The position numbers were made by a program, and so were the translations under genes. Below the pieces are notes generated by a model. That model was not told the origin of the DNA and ran no database searches. It saw only the letters and a program-made list of their open reading frames with translations. From Phycomyces nitens (lineage: Eukaryota; Mucoromycota; Mucoromycetes; Mucorales; Phycomycetaceae), in contig JAHRBC010000008.1 of NCBI GenBank assembly GCA_022702545.1, positions 1,984,001 through 2,048,000 on the forward strand: a DNA stretch of 64,000 nt, read 5' to 3'. Below are positions 24,437 to 36,851 of this stretch, in pieces. Positions within the stretch are counted from its first letter, which is position 1. Each line of letters opens with the position of its first letter.

Positions 24437-27400
24437 ATGTCAGCAATGGAGTCCTTTGCAGCCCTACCAGAAGACCTGTTTGACGACGACAATAACAACA
24501 ACAACAATAACAATAACGCTTATCTGTCGCTTGCCCAGTTCGACATTGGTCTCCAACAACAAGCCCAGGCCACCTTTCAAGACTGGCAGAGTTTTGACAA
24601 TTATTTACCAATAGACTGCCAGTCAATCTTTCTATCAAACCAGCCCATCACTCCACCCACCACCCACATACCCTATGATTCTGGCTTTATCTACGACCCC
24701 AAAAAGATGCCCGGCGAACTAGGCATGACAACATGGCCAGAGCCAGTTATCAAGCAAGAGCAGCACAGTCCAGAAAGTCTGCTCGACTTCCAGCCCCAAT
24801 TCACAACCCCATATCCTGACTCCTGCTTTGAACCCGCACTGCCCCTCCTAGACTTGCTCCAACCAGATCAAAGCGGCGCAGACCTGTTTGCCCAGCCGTC
24901 GTTCAATCTAGGCGATTCTGGTGAGTGTGCTTAATCCTTGAGCCCTTTTTTTACATATATATCTTTGAGACCCTAAACATTTTGTACATTAGTGCTCGTT
25001 GGTAGAGAAAAGGTCCCAATCCAGAGACTAAAGCCAACAGGTGGCTCTGGAAACGCCACTCCTGTCTTGCCAGGTGGTGGTCGCCAGCTCAAAAAGACGG
25101 CCCACAACGCTATTGAACGCAGGTATCGCAACAATATCAACGATAGGATTGCAGAACTCAAGAATGCCGTGCCTGCACTGTTGCACGCAAAGCCAAAGGA
25201 CACTCGTACCGGAAAACGGGCCCATCGTTCAATCGATGATGACGACGATGATGGCGAGGACAGCGAAGAGTTTCTAGATGGTGTGGCTGTGGCAACAAAG
25301 CTCAACAAGGCCACCATCCTCCGCAAGGCCACCGAATACATTCTCCATCTCAAGAAGTCTGGTGAGGACATGAAGCGAGAAAACGCCACCCTCCAACACA
25401 TCTTGTCAAAGATGCCAGGTGGTCCTGCTTCCCTCAATCTTTATCGCCAGCAAAAGATGCAGAGAGAGCAGGATGCCTTGCACCAGCAGGTCGTTGAGCG
25501 ACAGCTTCTCAAGCAGCAGCAGCAGCAGCGCAAGGCCGCCAGTCGCAAACGGTCTCGTCAGCAATCGTCTTCATTCGACACCCACGACGAGTATGAGTCC
25601 TCGGCCTCATCGACTGGATCTGACCCCCTCACCCCTCCCGCAATCTCCAACCAGGTCTACATGGCTGTTTTTATGGCCCTCACATTCTTCTCTACCTCTC
25701 CTCTCACTAGTGGCCCCAATGCCAGCGAGCAGTACCAAAACCACCATCATCGCTCACGTACAGCTGGACTGGACCAGACGCAATACCAACCTAATATCGA
25801 AACCACATCGACCAATATGTTTGTTGCCTTTTGGCCTACAGATTTGTGGTCTGTCTTGCGCACAACCGTGTTTGTAATCTGTCTTGTGCAACTCTTGATG
25901 CCCATGTTAAAAGCCACTTTCTCACCCTCATTCAAACTTCGTCGAGTGCCGGCCGCCAACAGATCCCGAAGAGCGGCCCGCCAGCGCTCCAATCAAGACG
26001 TCGTCACTGGCCAGATCAAGGCGGTCCAGATCCACGACATGTTGATCCGCAGTCTTGAAGAGACCGGCGACTGCCCTCCCCGGACCACATTTGGCCTGGT
26101 CCTCTCGTTTACCAAGGAACTGCTTCGTCTGGTATCCCGTCACATTTTTGGCTACGAAATCTTTTATACTCCCCAGCCTTTGGTCCAGGAATGGTCTAGT
26201 CTCTTGCGCTGGATTAAACTCAACGAGGTCTTGCTTCTCGGTGGAAGCCCTGGCTGCAGTTCTCTCTATATGCTCTATAGCTGTCTGCACATGGTCAACC
26301 AGATGGACGTGTTTGAAGACGAGGAAGAGTATGAAGATGGTCTGTCGATTGCTGACCTCCAGGACTCCCGTGCCCGTGTTTATTGCACGGCTGCCATGCA
26401 GATGTCTCTATTGATTCCCAAGCAATCCCTTGCCCGCACCCTTTCGAACCATTTTTACGGTATGGCCCTTGAGGAGGCTGATCAGGACAGCGTTCCAGTC
26501 TGGGTAAAGGCACTTGCCGACTGGGAGGACGAGGAAGAAGATATCCAGGACAGCCGCGCATGGTCAGAGACCCTTGCTGTGCTCTATAGCCAACGTACGA
26601 CCGCCAACACTCTCTCGCTCTCTCTCAATGCTCCTGTCTTGGTTCCAGTCGTCATTCTGTCCTCGCTCCATATGCTTGATACTCTCCAGTCCAAATTCCA
26701 CCAGCTGGTTGTTGCAATGACAGCATCAAAGACCAGAGAAGACTCTCAGATATTTGCCGATGTGCTTGATCTTACTGCAAAGGACAACAACCAAGGTCAA
26801 GAAAGAGACGACCATTTGCGTGCCGTTCAATGGTGGGCTGCTATTGGTGCAACTGTCGAGGCTTTGTGGAGCACTGACGAAAGCACGCTCAAGAACGATA
26901 TTGACCAGGCATCTGGACTGCTGAGCACCCTTATCGTCAATGAGATTCCTCTGGGACTCACAGCCGAGAACAATTTGGATTCCAAGAAGAAGGCTAGCCA
27001 GATTGAGCAATTTACCAAACTTGCCATCTGCTACACACTCTCGGGAGCAACCATGATCAAGAACAAGCAATTTGAAGCCGGACATGCCAAGCTCGTCATT
27101 GCCGAGAATATCAGACTTGAATCCAAGAAGTTTGCTCGCCAGAACAAGGACTCCAAGCGCACCGGCAAACTAGACAGCAACAATGGTGTTTCTATCGAAG
27201 ACTCTGTCACAGTCATGGCCGACTTTGTTGTTGCTCTTGTTGGCCTCGAGGCCTGGATCAAGGTCTGGAAGACTGGCGAGATGGCCGATGCAGGTGAACA
27301 GGTCCGAGACCTGACGCTTGTGCTTCGTCGAATGATTCGCCTGCCGTCTCTCAAGGTGCTCGAATCAAACCAGAGTCTGATTGATCGCCTCAGCCAACTG

Positions 27401-27574
27401 AATCGCTATGTCGCACATCCCTCTGATGAAACCGACTCTGCATGCGACATGTCTGACGAAGAAGAAGAGGAAGAAGAAGAAGAGGAAGAAGATGCCACCA
27501 AGGCTTCTTCTTTAGAAAGCGAGGTTTCCAAGCGGGCTGACAAAGCACTCGATATTTTGCATGGTCCATTATAA
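24437..27574 (+). CDS. SREBP/Sre1-type membrane-bound bHLH transcription factor
   Basis: Exons 24437-24920 and 24993-27574 encode about 1021 residues. The N-terminus is acidic (LPEDLFDDD, then an Asn run), an activation-type region. Residues ~197-285 are a bHLH domain with AHNAIERRYRNNINDRI; the Tyr in RRYR is the hallmark of SREBPs. Its loop carries an Asp-rich insert of about 30 residues. Two hydrophobic segments follow at ~382-399 (VYMAVFMALTFFSTSPL) and ~447-466 (LRTTVFVICLVQLLMPML), separated by a ~45-residue putative lumenal loop. The ~550-residue C-terminal part ends in a long Glu run. In S. pombe and Cryptococcus, Sre1 senses sterol/oxygen with Scp1 and is cleaved to free the bHLH part. 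No typical RxxL site-1 protease motif is evident in the loop. Confidence 0.92.
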
Positions 27575-28119
27575 ACAAGTTTCCCTTTTCTTTATTTTTC
27601 ATATACACCACACACACACACACACACACACACTAACCCACATATTCTTTCCTTTATTGATTTCTTTTTGTTTTCTACATACAACATTTACACATCAGCC
27701 CTGAAAAATATATACAGATATTTATACATATACATATTCAAAATAATCGAAAAAATAATAATAATAGGATAGCTACTGGCTATTATTTTATCCATACCTC
27801 TTTTTATTATTATTATATATATTTATATTTATTAATTATTATTATTATCATTAGAGGATAATTATACCAATAATACCATGGTAATAATAAAATAACCAAA
27901 AATAATCAATATATATTATACACAAGCCAAAACACTAGGACAACAATTATACCCTCTCTCTATATATGTGTGTGTATATAAACAACACTGCAAAAACGAC
28001 AATAGTAATAGTAATAACAATAATAATAATAATAGTAATAACAATAACAATAACAATAACAACAACAATAATAATAATAATAATAGTAATAACAATAGTA
28101 ATAATATAACATCAATGGT
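27575..28119. other. Intergenic between convergent genes
   Basis: A CA run (about 27608-27633) and many AATAAT/AACAAT triplets (about 28001-28105) separate the SREBP and kinase 3' ends. No coding content. Confidence 0.65.
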
Positions 28120-30946
28120 TTAATTGGGTTGGACACTTCCAAGATCTAACAAGGCCAATAGCTTTTGCATCACAAATCTATAGGCTCCTTCACTGCCTGA
28201 CAAGGAATGGCAGTCGAGAATATACAGTCGCATATCGCTGCACTGACAGATCTCGAGCTCAAACAAGACCTGGTCTCCTCTATCGATACTCGGGTCACCG
28301 TAAATAGGCTCAGCCTGAGACAACCCAAAAGTAGCCGAGTCTCTCTTTTCAGCATCATCAGCAACATCAGACCCACTTGGGCTAACCAATAATGCCCGAT
28401 TTGCTCGACGAGAACATTGGAGCTTATAGCCAACATCGTTCTTGACATCGATTCCCAAGGCAGTCAAGAGACGGATAAGATCCAGCAGGACTTCCATTGG
28501 TGGACGAGAGGTCAAGACACGTCGATCAATTGGGCCTTGGTAGCGGCGCAGGGCTGATGACAAGGGAGTGCCATTGGAAACACTGGCAGAGGAGGGAGCA
28601 CTATAGGCACTTTCACTTTCGCTGTCTTCCAGAGTGGGTGTGAGATCTAATAATGAAAGAAAGGTCAGGGTCAGGTTAGTAAGATTCAATGATATTATAT
28701 TACAAGACGACACATACTGTGAGAGCGTCTCTTGATCCATGTCATCAATACATGTCGGCCACGGTCTTCCTTGGGGACCAGTACAGAGTTCCTCTGGAAT
28801 TCCTTTGGCTGGCGAGTGATGCTTGTACGCACACGAGCCATCGCCCCTCCAATGCCACCACCATTGCCAATCGTCTCGCTCACCGATGGCTTTTGTGGAG
28901 CCGGGCCCTGCTGCTTGGTAGGTCTGTTCATCGACACACTTTGGCTGGGCAGCTCATTCCTATGATTTGCTTGAGGAGGAGTGACAATGCCACGGACACT
29001 GGCCAGCAGTTTGGAGCGGAGTCGTGTGCTTGTGGAAGAAGTAGGTTGAGGGGCAGGTGGAATGGGTTTGGTGGGATCTGGAGATGATGGTATGGAAGCC
29101 ATTGGTCTACGGGTTTTTGATGAAGAGGCAATGTTGGTGGAGGTATTATTATTATTGTTGCTGTTGTTGCTGTTGTTGGCCGCCTTTGGGCCGGCAAGGA
29201 AGCTCAACAGACGACGATGACGCCCTGGATGAGCTGGATCTTCGGACCTTTGTGCCTGATTACCACCTTTTCGAGTTTCCTTTGTTGGATTGTCGGGCCT
29301 GCGTATTGGGCGAGTAGGATTAGGGAGACGAGGGGTGCTCTTGTCGGGGGTGCCTTGTCGAAGGGCCTGAAGAGTAACCTTGCGGGTTTCTTTGTGGCCT
29401 TCCTTTGTTGCCAAAGAGGAGGCGGGTCGTGAACGCAGGGGAATAGGAGAATTCTGCTCGAGATCCTCGTCTGACTTTTCAGAGGACACAGACGTGGTTT
29501 CTGATTGTGGGATAGGCTGGCGCTTTCCTGTTGCAGTCTGTTCGAGCTCTTCTGGCGTAAGATCCAGGAATTCTCGGTGGGGAAGTAACCAGGGATGATG
29601 AAGAACGGTATCGAGGGTACAACGCTGGTTAGGATCTGAAACCAATAGCTGACGAAGAAGATCCTGGGCAGGTTGGGTGACGTAGTCTGGGAAGGTGAGA
29701 GAAGAGGAGAGGATATAGCGATAGAGGAGAATGATGTTGTCTCCATTTGGGTTGGCTGGGTCATCGTCAAAGGGCAGGTAGCCACAAAGCATAGCATACA
29801 AAATCACACCACACGACCAAATGTCTGCCGCTGTGCCGCCATAAAGACCTCGGTTGGTTACGAGTTCTGGGGCAGCATAACAGGGCGATCCACAAGAAGT
29901 CGACATTAGATCATCTACGGCTGAAAACTGGTTGGCGAAACCAAAGTCGGTCACTACTAGATTATGGTGTCTGTCCAACAATAGGTTTTCCTAAAGGCGG
30001 CTGATCTTGTCTCAGTGAAAAGTGTCTTTTTATGTGTATCAAATGGGTTCAAATGGCTGGTATCACCAAACGTCCTACCAGTTTCAAGTCTCTGTGGACA
30101 ATGTTCTTTTGGTGCATATAGTGGACTGTGCTGACCAGTTGAGCAAATAGCCTGCGGGCATCTTTTTCTCGTAGTCGACGGTGAAGCACAATGTACTCGA
30201 ACAATTCGCCACCTTTTTATATTATATTAAAGAAATAAAGCTGATTAATATCCAAATCAAAATGTCATTATATATATAATATATATTGTTTTTACCAGAA
30301 GCATATTCAAGCAGGATTCCAATGTGTTTTTCGGTCTCAATGACGTCCAGAAGCTTTACAATATGGGGATGTTTCAATAGCTAAAAGACAATGATAATGA
30401 TAATGATTATTATTATTATCAAGACCACACGTAATCTTATATTTATAAGCCATGTCTCTCAACTTGCCTGAAGCACAGAAATTTCCTTTTCGACCTTGCC
30501 CAGCCGAGAAGCTGTCTCGACATCGGTCTTTCGAATTAGTTTCACAGCAACCTTTATTTTTATTTATTTATTTATCGTACAAGGTATTTATAGAGCGTGA
30601 GTATCATTATTCATTCATTCATTATTATAGTATAGAATATTATAATCATGGTTTATTATAAATGGGGAAGTTTGTTTACCTCTTTGCCAGTTTCTGAATG
30701 GACGCCCAGTTTGACTTTTCCAAACTCGCCCATGCCGAGGGTCTGCATCAAGAGATATGAGCCTAGTCTGGCCTGTTTTCGTTGTGCCTTTGGAGTGGTG
30801 ATGGGCTGGTCAGGGATATCTGATTGTTCGAGTGAGAGGGGAGGCAAATCAAGTATGGTGTCATTTGTTGACTGGGTCTCGTACATGGTGGTCTCTACAC
30901 TCTTTGTCGACTGAAGAGGATCACGCAAGGGACTAAGGGTAGCCAT
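28120..30946 (-). CDS. AMPK-related (CAMKL) Ser/Thr kinase with KA1 domain
   Basis: Six or more exons give about 790 residues. The kinase domain starts at ~residue 62 ([18 protein letters not shown]), with VAVKLIRK (ATP lysine), HRDLKLENLLLD (catalytic loop), DFGFANQF and an activation loop [13 protein letters not shown] whose Thr position is the usual LKB1-type target. The middle is long, Ser/Pro-rich and disordered. The C-terminal ~100 residues look like a KA1 domain ([11 protein letters not shown], then [20 protein letters not shown]), which binds acidic lipids or autoinhibits the kinase. It belongs among the fungal Kin1/Kin4/Gin4-like kinases that act in polarity, septins or mitotic exit; I cannot place it more finely. 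One intron (30381-30467) is GC-AG. Confidence 0.88.
30381..30467 (-). other. GC-AG intron in the kinase gene
   Basis: On the gene strand the donor is CTTCAG/GCAAGTTG and the acceptor TTTTAG/CTATTG. Splicing gives [20 protein letters not shown], the normal alphaC-beta4 stretch of a protein kinase. The nearby GT would shift the frame. Confidence 0.87.
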
Positions 30947-31018
30947 GTTGGACAGGTAAAGAAGGTAATGAGGTTTATGATTTTTATTTAAGAGAAAGAG
31001 AGAAAAGAAAGAAAGTAA

Positions 31019-31070
<52 letters not shown>

Positions 31071-31776
31071 AGGTCATGGTAAAGAGAGAAAGAGAGAGAG
31101 ATATATATTTTTTATTAATTTTATTATCATTATTAATGATATGATTAAACTCTATAAATATAAAAATACATATATATATTTTATATTTATTTTTATTTAT
31201 GAGAATGATTTAGCTTGGGATCGGCATGCTTTTCCGGCAACATCTTTACCGAGGCAAAAGCCTTTTTGGAACTCGGATGGCTTGTAACTAATGTTTTTGC
31301 TTGGCTGGCCTAGGGACAATCAAACCAGGACCTTGCCTTCTGGTTAGCCCAATGGCAAGAAACCTTTTTGCAAGGACAATTAAATAAAATGATATATCCA
31401 GGTGCGCCCTTGCTTGATCAGATCTTTAAATGATCTTTTTTTAAAAATTATTATTATAATTATTATTATAATTATTATGATTACTCTGAAATATATAATT
31501 TTGGGACGGAGCACTGTGTCCGACTTTTAACAAATAGTGTTATAAATTCACCTCATTATTATTGCACCCTTCTTTGCAAGGGTTCTCTCCATGACCGTGT
31601 AGCAGGATCAGCCCAGGCACACTTTCCCGCCACCCCCAATTGCCAGGCACAATAGCATACAAATATTGTGTGTATGTGTATGTGTTTTTCTTTCTTTCTT
31701 TCTTTCTTTTGAGGGTGCACAGACCTGCGTTGCACGATGGAAATGTATATATAAAGAGATTGCAATGATATGTAAA
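30947..31776. other. Intergenic with long GA microsatellite
   Basis: Immediately upstream of the kinase start is a (GA)n tract (31022-31068) and further GA-rich DNA. From 31200 to 31430 the composition is less AT-rich but no coding frame is convincing. A CTTT repeat lies at about 31688-31710. Confidence 0.55.
31022..31068. repeat. (GA)n microsatellite
   Basis: About 23 uninterrupted AG units about 75 bp upstream of the kinase start codon, probably in its 5' UTR or promoter. Confidence 0.9.
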
Positions 31777-33398
31777 TTATAAAAGAATATTAAAGAGTGT
31801 ACAGGCCGCCAGGTCAATTAAAGCTGCCATCCCAACTGCCAGCTTAATTGACGGCCGCAGTCGAGAAACCCCAGCCTCAGAGGGTGACACCAGCGAAGGC
31901 TTTGGCTCAAAAATCCTGTTTTCAAGGCACCTTGTTGTTTTATGGGGACTGGACTGGAGGGCAAAACCATCGAAATCGCATGTACCTGTCATTGTCGCGT
32001 ATTCATTATACAACAGACTTAGTTTTTGTTTGGGTGAACATGCAGAGTAGATGCCGTATTTGCCAGCAGATGCATCGCTTCCAATTGCTTCACAGGACAC
32101 CAGGCCACACAGCATGTCGATCTGTGCTCCAACAACCAGGCTACTGTTGGAGTCAATGCCCGTCGTCCGGTCCTCGATGTCTGGAATCTTATCCGAGGCA
32201 GTGCACACCACAGTCTCTTGGGCGCACGCACATGCATCCTTGTGAGGTGTTGGTGGCAGTACTGATGACGCTTTCCATACTTCTGACAGACCCGGACATT
32301 TGGGGGATCCCTTGGACGTCTGGGCATCTCCAATGTGTATCTTGTGAGGCGACACTTTGGACAGCGCATTCTTGAGATTTGTATAGTCTGGCAGGAGAGT
32401 AACGTTGACTGGATTTTGTTGCACCAGTCCATAGTTGTTGTTCTCCTGAGTCCATTCGTACACAACACCACCCGACCAGACACCTGTCATTTCTGGACCG
32501 TAAATGGCCTCAACCTCACCAAACTCACGGGGAGACACAAGGTTACAGCCGTACTCGGTCAGAAATACCGGTTTATTGAATTTGGCAAAATCGCGCGTCC
32601 GGTCTGCATAACCCGAAGTCTCAAATGTCGATTTACCACACCATTCATAGAGATTGACACCAAAAAAGTCCACCTTTAATGATTAATCGTTAGTGTTTGT
32701 ATAGAGTGTGTTTGACAGCCTACCTGTTCTTCAGGGTCTCCACAGCTAAAGTAGTCTCGAATGTTATCCCGAGTCTCACCATCATCATTGTTCGCATAGC
32801 CAACCGGGATGTTGCGCCGAGTGTCCTTTAGATAGCGTTTGATATCACGTACACCAGCCTTTACATATGCAGATGCAACAGTATTGGTTTTATCATTGGT
32901 CACCTCATTTCCAGCCAGAAATGCAAATATATTGTCATAGTCTTTAAAGGCGTCAATGGTTGCTCTATAGGCCTGTAGTAGCCGAACATCGTATTCTGGC
33001 TTGGCACGATTGATAGAGAACTTTGGAGTAGCAATGTCGAGCAGGATATATATCCCGGCGTCTGCAAACGATTTCATACACCCATCGTGGTTATTGGCAG
33101 GATCAACCTATAATGACTAGATTAAATCGCAATCTATTGACGACTATTTTGTCTTTACCTCGTAGACCCGGACTACATTGAGTCCAAGATGGGCCATTAG
33201 GGCAGAGTCTCGTCGACAGGCGACTGGGTCAGCCAGTGGGTCAACCAGCACATGGTTGGACCGAGGTTGGTACGATACACCCTTGACAAAGAATTGTTCT
33301 TGGGTAACCTTGTCAAAGAACCTTGTGCCCTTTATGACAATTGGGTGAAGCCCATTAACCAATCCGGCCAACAGAATGATCAAGAGTAATAACTTCAT
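31777..33398 (-). CDS. GH72 beta-1,3-glucanosyltransferase (Gas/Gel type), GPI-anchored
   Basis: Three exons encode about 500 residues from ATG 33398. The start gives a clean signal peptide ([16 protein letters not shown]); codons further upstream are not used. The GH72 domain follows: [38 protein letters not shown]. Its two catalytic glutamates lie in [10 protein letters not shown] (acid/base) and [10 protein letters not shown] (nucleophile). After it comes a Cys-rich X8/CBM43-like module ([20 protein letters not shown], then [20 protein letters not shown]). The C-terminal hydrophobic end ([19 protein letters not shown]) is a GPI-attachment signal. The enzyme elongates and branches beta-1,3-glucan at the cell surface. 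All three exon junctions are phase-consistent with GT-AG introns. Confidence 0.93.
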
Positions 33399-33865
33399 TT
33401 CAATAATTAAAACAATCAACTGCAAAATGTCAAAAATAAAGGTTTTTTTATAGTCAACAGAGTCCAATTTAACCATCTTTTTCTTTTTTGTTGTTGATCC
33501 AGCATACTATAAAGCTATTTTATAGAGACTTGCAACCACGCCTTGCGCAATAACAATAATAATATATAAAAAAATGACATGCCAAAGGACCACAAAGGTT
33601 TGGAATGTTAAAAGTTAAATAATATATGTATATAGTATTTGATTTCAAGGAATAATGCACCTCTCATAAAGAATTAACAAATTATTCAATATATATATAT
33701 ATATTAATCAATCTATACACATACTCTAAGGGGTCGTATACAATGATTTGCTCAGAAAACAAAGAATTACATATTTGCATTATTTGGGTCTATAATAAAT
33801 TCTAGTAATCATTATTTGCAGAACTTGTAATAAAAATGATAAATAATAATATTAAAAGAAAGGAC
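33399..33865. other. Intergenic
   Basis: AT-rich spacer holding the GH72 promoter and the 3' end of the Zn2Cys6 gene, with a TA tract near 33692-33706. No coding content. Confidence 0.6.
33443..33452 (-). promoter_or_regulatory. Probable TATA box of the GH72 gene
   Basis: On the gene strand CTATAAAAAAACC lies about 45-55 bases before the start codon at 33398. Confidence 0.4.
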
Positions 33866-36541
33866 TCATAAAGGAGAGGGCAGTCCTTTTGGGTCTAGCG
33901 GTAAAGATGGCACTGGGGGTGAGTGATTGCACAAAGGAATGGTGGGAATCTGTCCCAAAGAAGAAGTCAATAATTGCTGCGTAGAGTGCACAGGCTCAAA
34001 TGGACAGACAGACTGCCCGAGTACCCCCTTTTCATATCTTAGCGTCCTTGGAGGTTGGGATTGTTGCTCTGACCATTGATCCTGATTATAGCAAGGGGTC
34101 CCTGATTGTTGATTAGGTGCAGACAATACTGTTCGTCTGTCTTGAGTATAGAGATCAAGTATCGGCTCATCTTTATAGAATGGCATCAGATTTCCATACA
34201 CAAACTGAGGCACGCCTATAGGGGTAAGGTTATGTGTTGGCAAACACGACTCTAGTTCTGGGCTTTTGTTTGGTCGCGTACCAATCAAGGTACCAGGGGT
34301 ACGTGTATCTGATGAGCCACCAGATAAAAGCGATTCAATCTGTCTGACAAGTCCAACCACATACGAGTGATGACTCACTGGGGATGCGCGCAAGAGCACC
34401 GTAATCTTGTGTAGCTGCTGGCGAGCAAAAGGTTGTTTGTCAACAGAGCCCTCTAGAAAACCTCCATAGATCATCACTGCCATCATGAATGTCTCGAGGG
34501 AGAAATGACACCAGGTCTGGTCCAGCTGGGTCCAGCACTCGAGCAGTTCTACCAATATACCTGCCGTCTGGAGACACACATCGTATGAAACGAGCTCTAC
34601 TGCAGATGCCTGGTGTGCCAAATCAGCCCGAGAAAACAGCCGGTACAGTTGACAGCGTTGGTAGTTGTATTCGGCATTAAGCTTGATACATGCCTGTTCG
34701 CCAAACGAACGCGTTTTCCAGACACGTCTATGGACATCTCCAGGCTGATAACATAGATACGACGGCAGGGCTGCATACCAGGCCTCTAGTTCCCTATCGA
34801 TGGCCAAGACAGATGCCAAGAGCGGCTTTTCTTCGGCCATCTTGTCCATCATCAAACGGTATATGCGAGTAATCTGGTATCGATGGATAATAAATTCAAC
34901 TCGATACCTTGCCTCCTCGTCCTCGTCCCCCATCAAACTCGGGTAGCCAACCTGTCGCATGTCTTTGGACCGCAGCGACACAGTACGATCCGTATAGATC
35001 AAGCACAGGGTCTCGATAAAATATAATGCCCAAACCATCCGTCTGTTTGTTTCCTGTTCAACTGCACAAACACCACTAGAGCCCAAATGCATCCCGAGGT
35101 CAAGACACATTCGTACGGCCAGTCCAAGGTATATGGATCCTTCAGACTCGGCCTGGCCAGGTCTCTCGCCTCCTGTCTTTCCACCTGCATAGATGGCCAT
35201 GACCAATAGACTATGCAATGTATCAAAGCTGGTAACCATGAACCGATCCTTCAAGATTTGTTTGGCCTTTTCAAAATATTGTTCGCCTACTCTGTTTGGA
35301 TCACGTCCAGGGAACAAGTGGTGATGAACTGCACCATGGCGGGCAGTCCAGGCCATGATGGCATACATGAGAAGTGGGTCCAGAGTGTTTGTCTGGAACC
35401 GGTGAGAAACATAGTTGTTTAGACAGGGCAGACATAGAAAGCATTGGTCATAGATATCAATCATCTCTTTTATGATTGTCTGGTCAGGATCGTCTATAGT
35501 GTTTTCATCTACATGGCTTGAATGCCTACTATTGTTTGTCTGGGGTTCTTCCCAGGTGCTGTAGAGTGGAAATGCCTTTAGATTGGATTTCCACAGTTGT
35601 TTTTGGCGTACAAGTGTCGTTGTTTTATTTTTGTCTGAATCTACAGCCTTGGGCTTCCCAATACCTGGACATGAATCCAGCCCTGACATGCCTGTGAGTA
35701 AGAGCGAATGGAGGTCTGGAAGACTAATGATACTTGTATCGATTCGAAGCCCTCGTGGAGTAAGAGACAGGGACCATGGTTCCTGACCATTGCCAGCTGG
35801 ATGCTCATCCATTTTGTGGCATGAGGATGAGCTAGCTGGATCCATCCCAAAGGTCTTTGTTGCACCCAACTGTCGTCTGGACCGTACTTTTCCAAGGTCT
35901 CTTTCGATTGATTGAATCTGGTCCTCAAGCACACTCACGGTTTCGCTTAGTTTCGTGAGGTGAAAGATATTAACCTGGGTTGAGGAACCATCATAAGAGC
36001 AAGACACTTTATATATAAATGATACATTATGTGGACAAGCCAAGATGTATTGTTTATATATATATATATATATTCATATATAATAAATTATAACAATAAC
36101 CATCAAACCAAAAAGAAAAGAAAAAAAGAACGTCTTGGGTAAATGTGCGCAACAGTTGAAAGCATATCTCTCTCTCTCTCTCTTTTTTTTATTATTATTC
36201 ATCTATTTATTTATATTTACCTTGGGCATTGCGGCAACGAGCGCATGAAGGATGAATGAAATCGCACTTTACTAGATTCCATCCATTGAGCTCAGTTGTC
36301 ATGCCCAGAAAACGTGTTCTAGCTTTCAATTTTTTTTATTCATTATTATTATTATTATTATTTACCTTTTTTCATTCTTGATGACCAACAGTCAGGGCAG
36401 CAGGAATGGTGCATTAGAAACCATGTCTAATTATAACACAAAAGAAAAGGAATCTTACCTACATCGCTCACATGCCATTGTCATTCTAATCTTCTTGCAT
36501 GTCGGTCCCGAGGGTTGGGATGCCCGTTGGACTTGCGACAT
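33866..36541 (-). CDS. Zn(II)2Cys6 fungal transcription factor
   Basis: Exons 36459-36541, 36366-36376, 36221-36271 and 33866-36006 encode about 761 residues. Only this splicing yields the full cluster: CERCRMKKVKCD, then FIHPSCARCRNAQVSC, giving C-x2-C-x6-C-x6-C-x2-C-x6-C. A coiled-coil dimerisation segment follows (LTKLSETVSVLEDQIQSIER). The large middle domain is a fungal-specific transcription factor domain (LDPLLMYAIMAWTARHGAVH; YLGLAVRMCLDLGMHLGSSG; RRMVWALYFIETLCLIYTDR). The tail is Gln/Pro/Ser-rich. Such proteins are nuclear regulators of metabolism; the target pathway cannot be told. The start could also be one of the internal Met codons of IRMTMACERC. The 11-nt second exon is unusual. 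Confidence 0.9.
36366..36376 (-). other. 11-nt micro-exon in the Zn2Cys6 domain
   Basis: On the gene strand the exon is AATGAAAAAAG, preceded by TCATCAAG and followed by GTAAATAA. It joins AG (end of exon 1) to TA (start of exon 3) to encode R-M-K-K-V, giving exactly six residues between the second and third zinc cysteines. Skipping it gives an out-of-frame or broken cluster. Confidence 0.82.
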
Positions 36542-36851
36542 ATTTTTGTGGATATTATCACAGAATCGTGTTTTTTTTTTGCTGCTGCTGCTGCTGCTGT
36601 TGTTGTTTTTGTAAGAAATAAAGACCCAGAAATGCAATAGAGAGAGAGAGAGAGAGAGAGCAGGCAACCAAAAAGCGTAAAGGGAAGCAGGTGTTTAAAA
36701 AGGACGTTTGGGACTCAATAGACACACACACATGGCTTTGGGTCTCCGCATCGTCTTGACCTCTTGCAAAATACACTCTAAAGGATAGCTCACAAGAGCA
36801 CCACCCACCCCTTTGCAATTTATCAATAATTTATTTACTTGCAATGAATAC
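36542..36851. other. Intergenic
   Basis: Promoter side of the Zn2Cys6 gene, with GCT/GTT triplets (about 36581-36609) and a GA run (36641-36661), then the 3' end of the 937-aa gene. Nothing else is seen. Confidence 0.6.

Noticed and set aside
25419..26414. Several long frames overlapping the SREBP coding sequence
   Set aside because: They are out-of-frame shadows in a GC-richer, codon-biased gene; none has domain content.
31200..31430. Extra exon of the kinase or GH72 gene
   Set aside because: Less AT-rich, but frames contain stops and no splice sites join it in phase to either gene.
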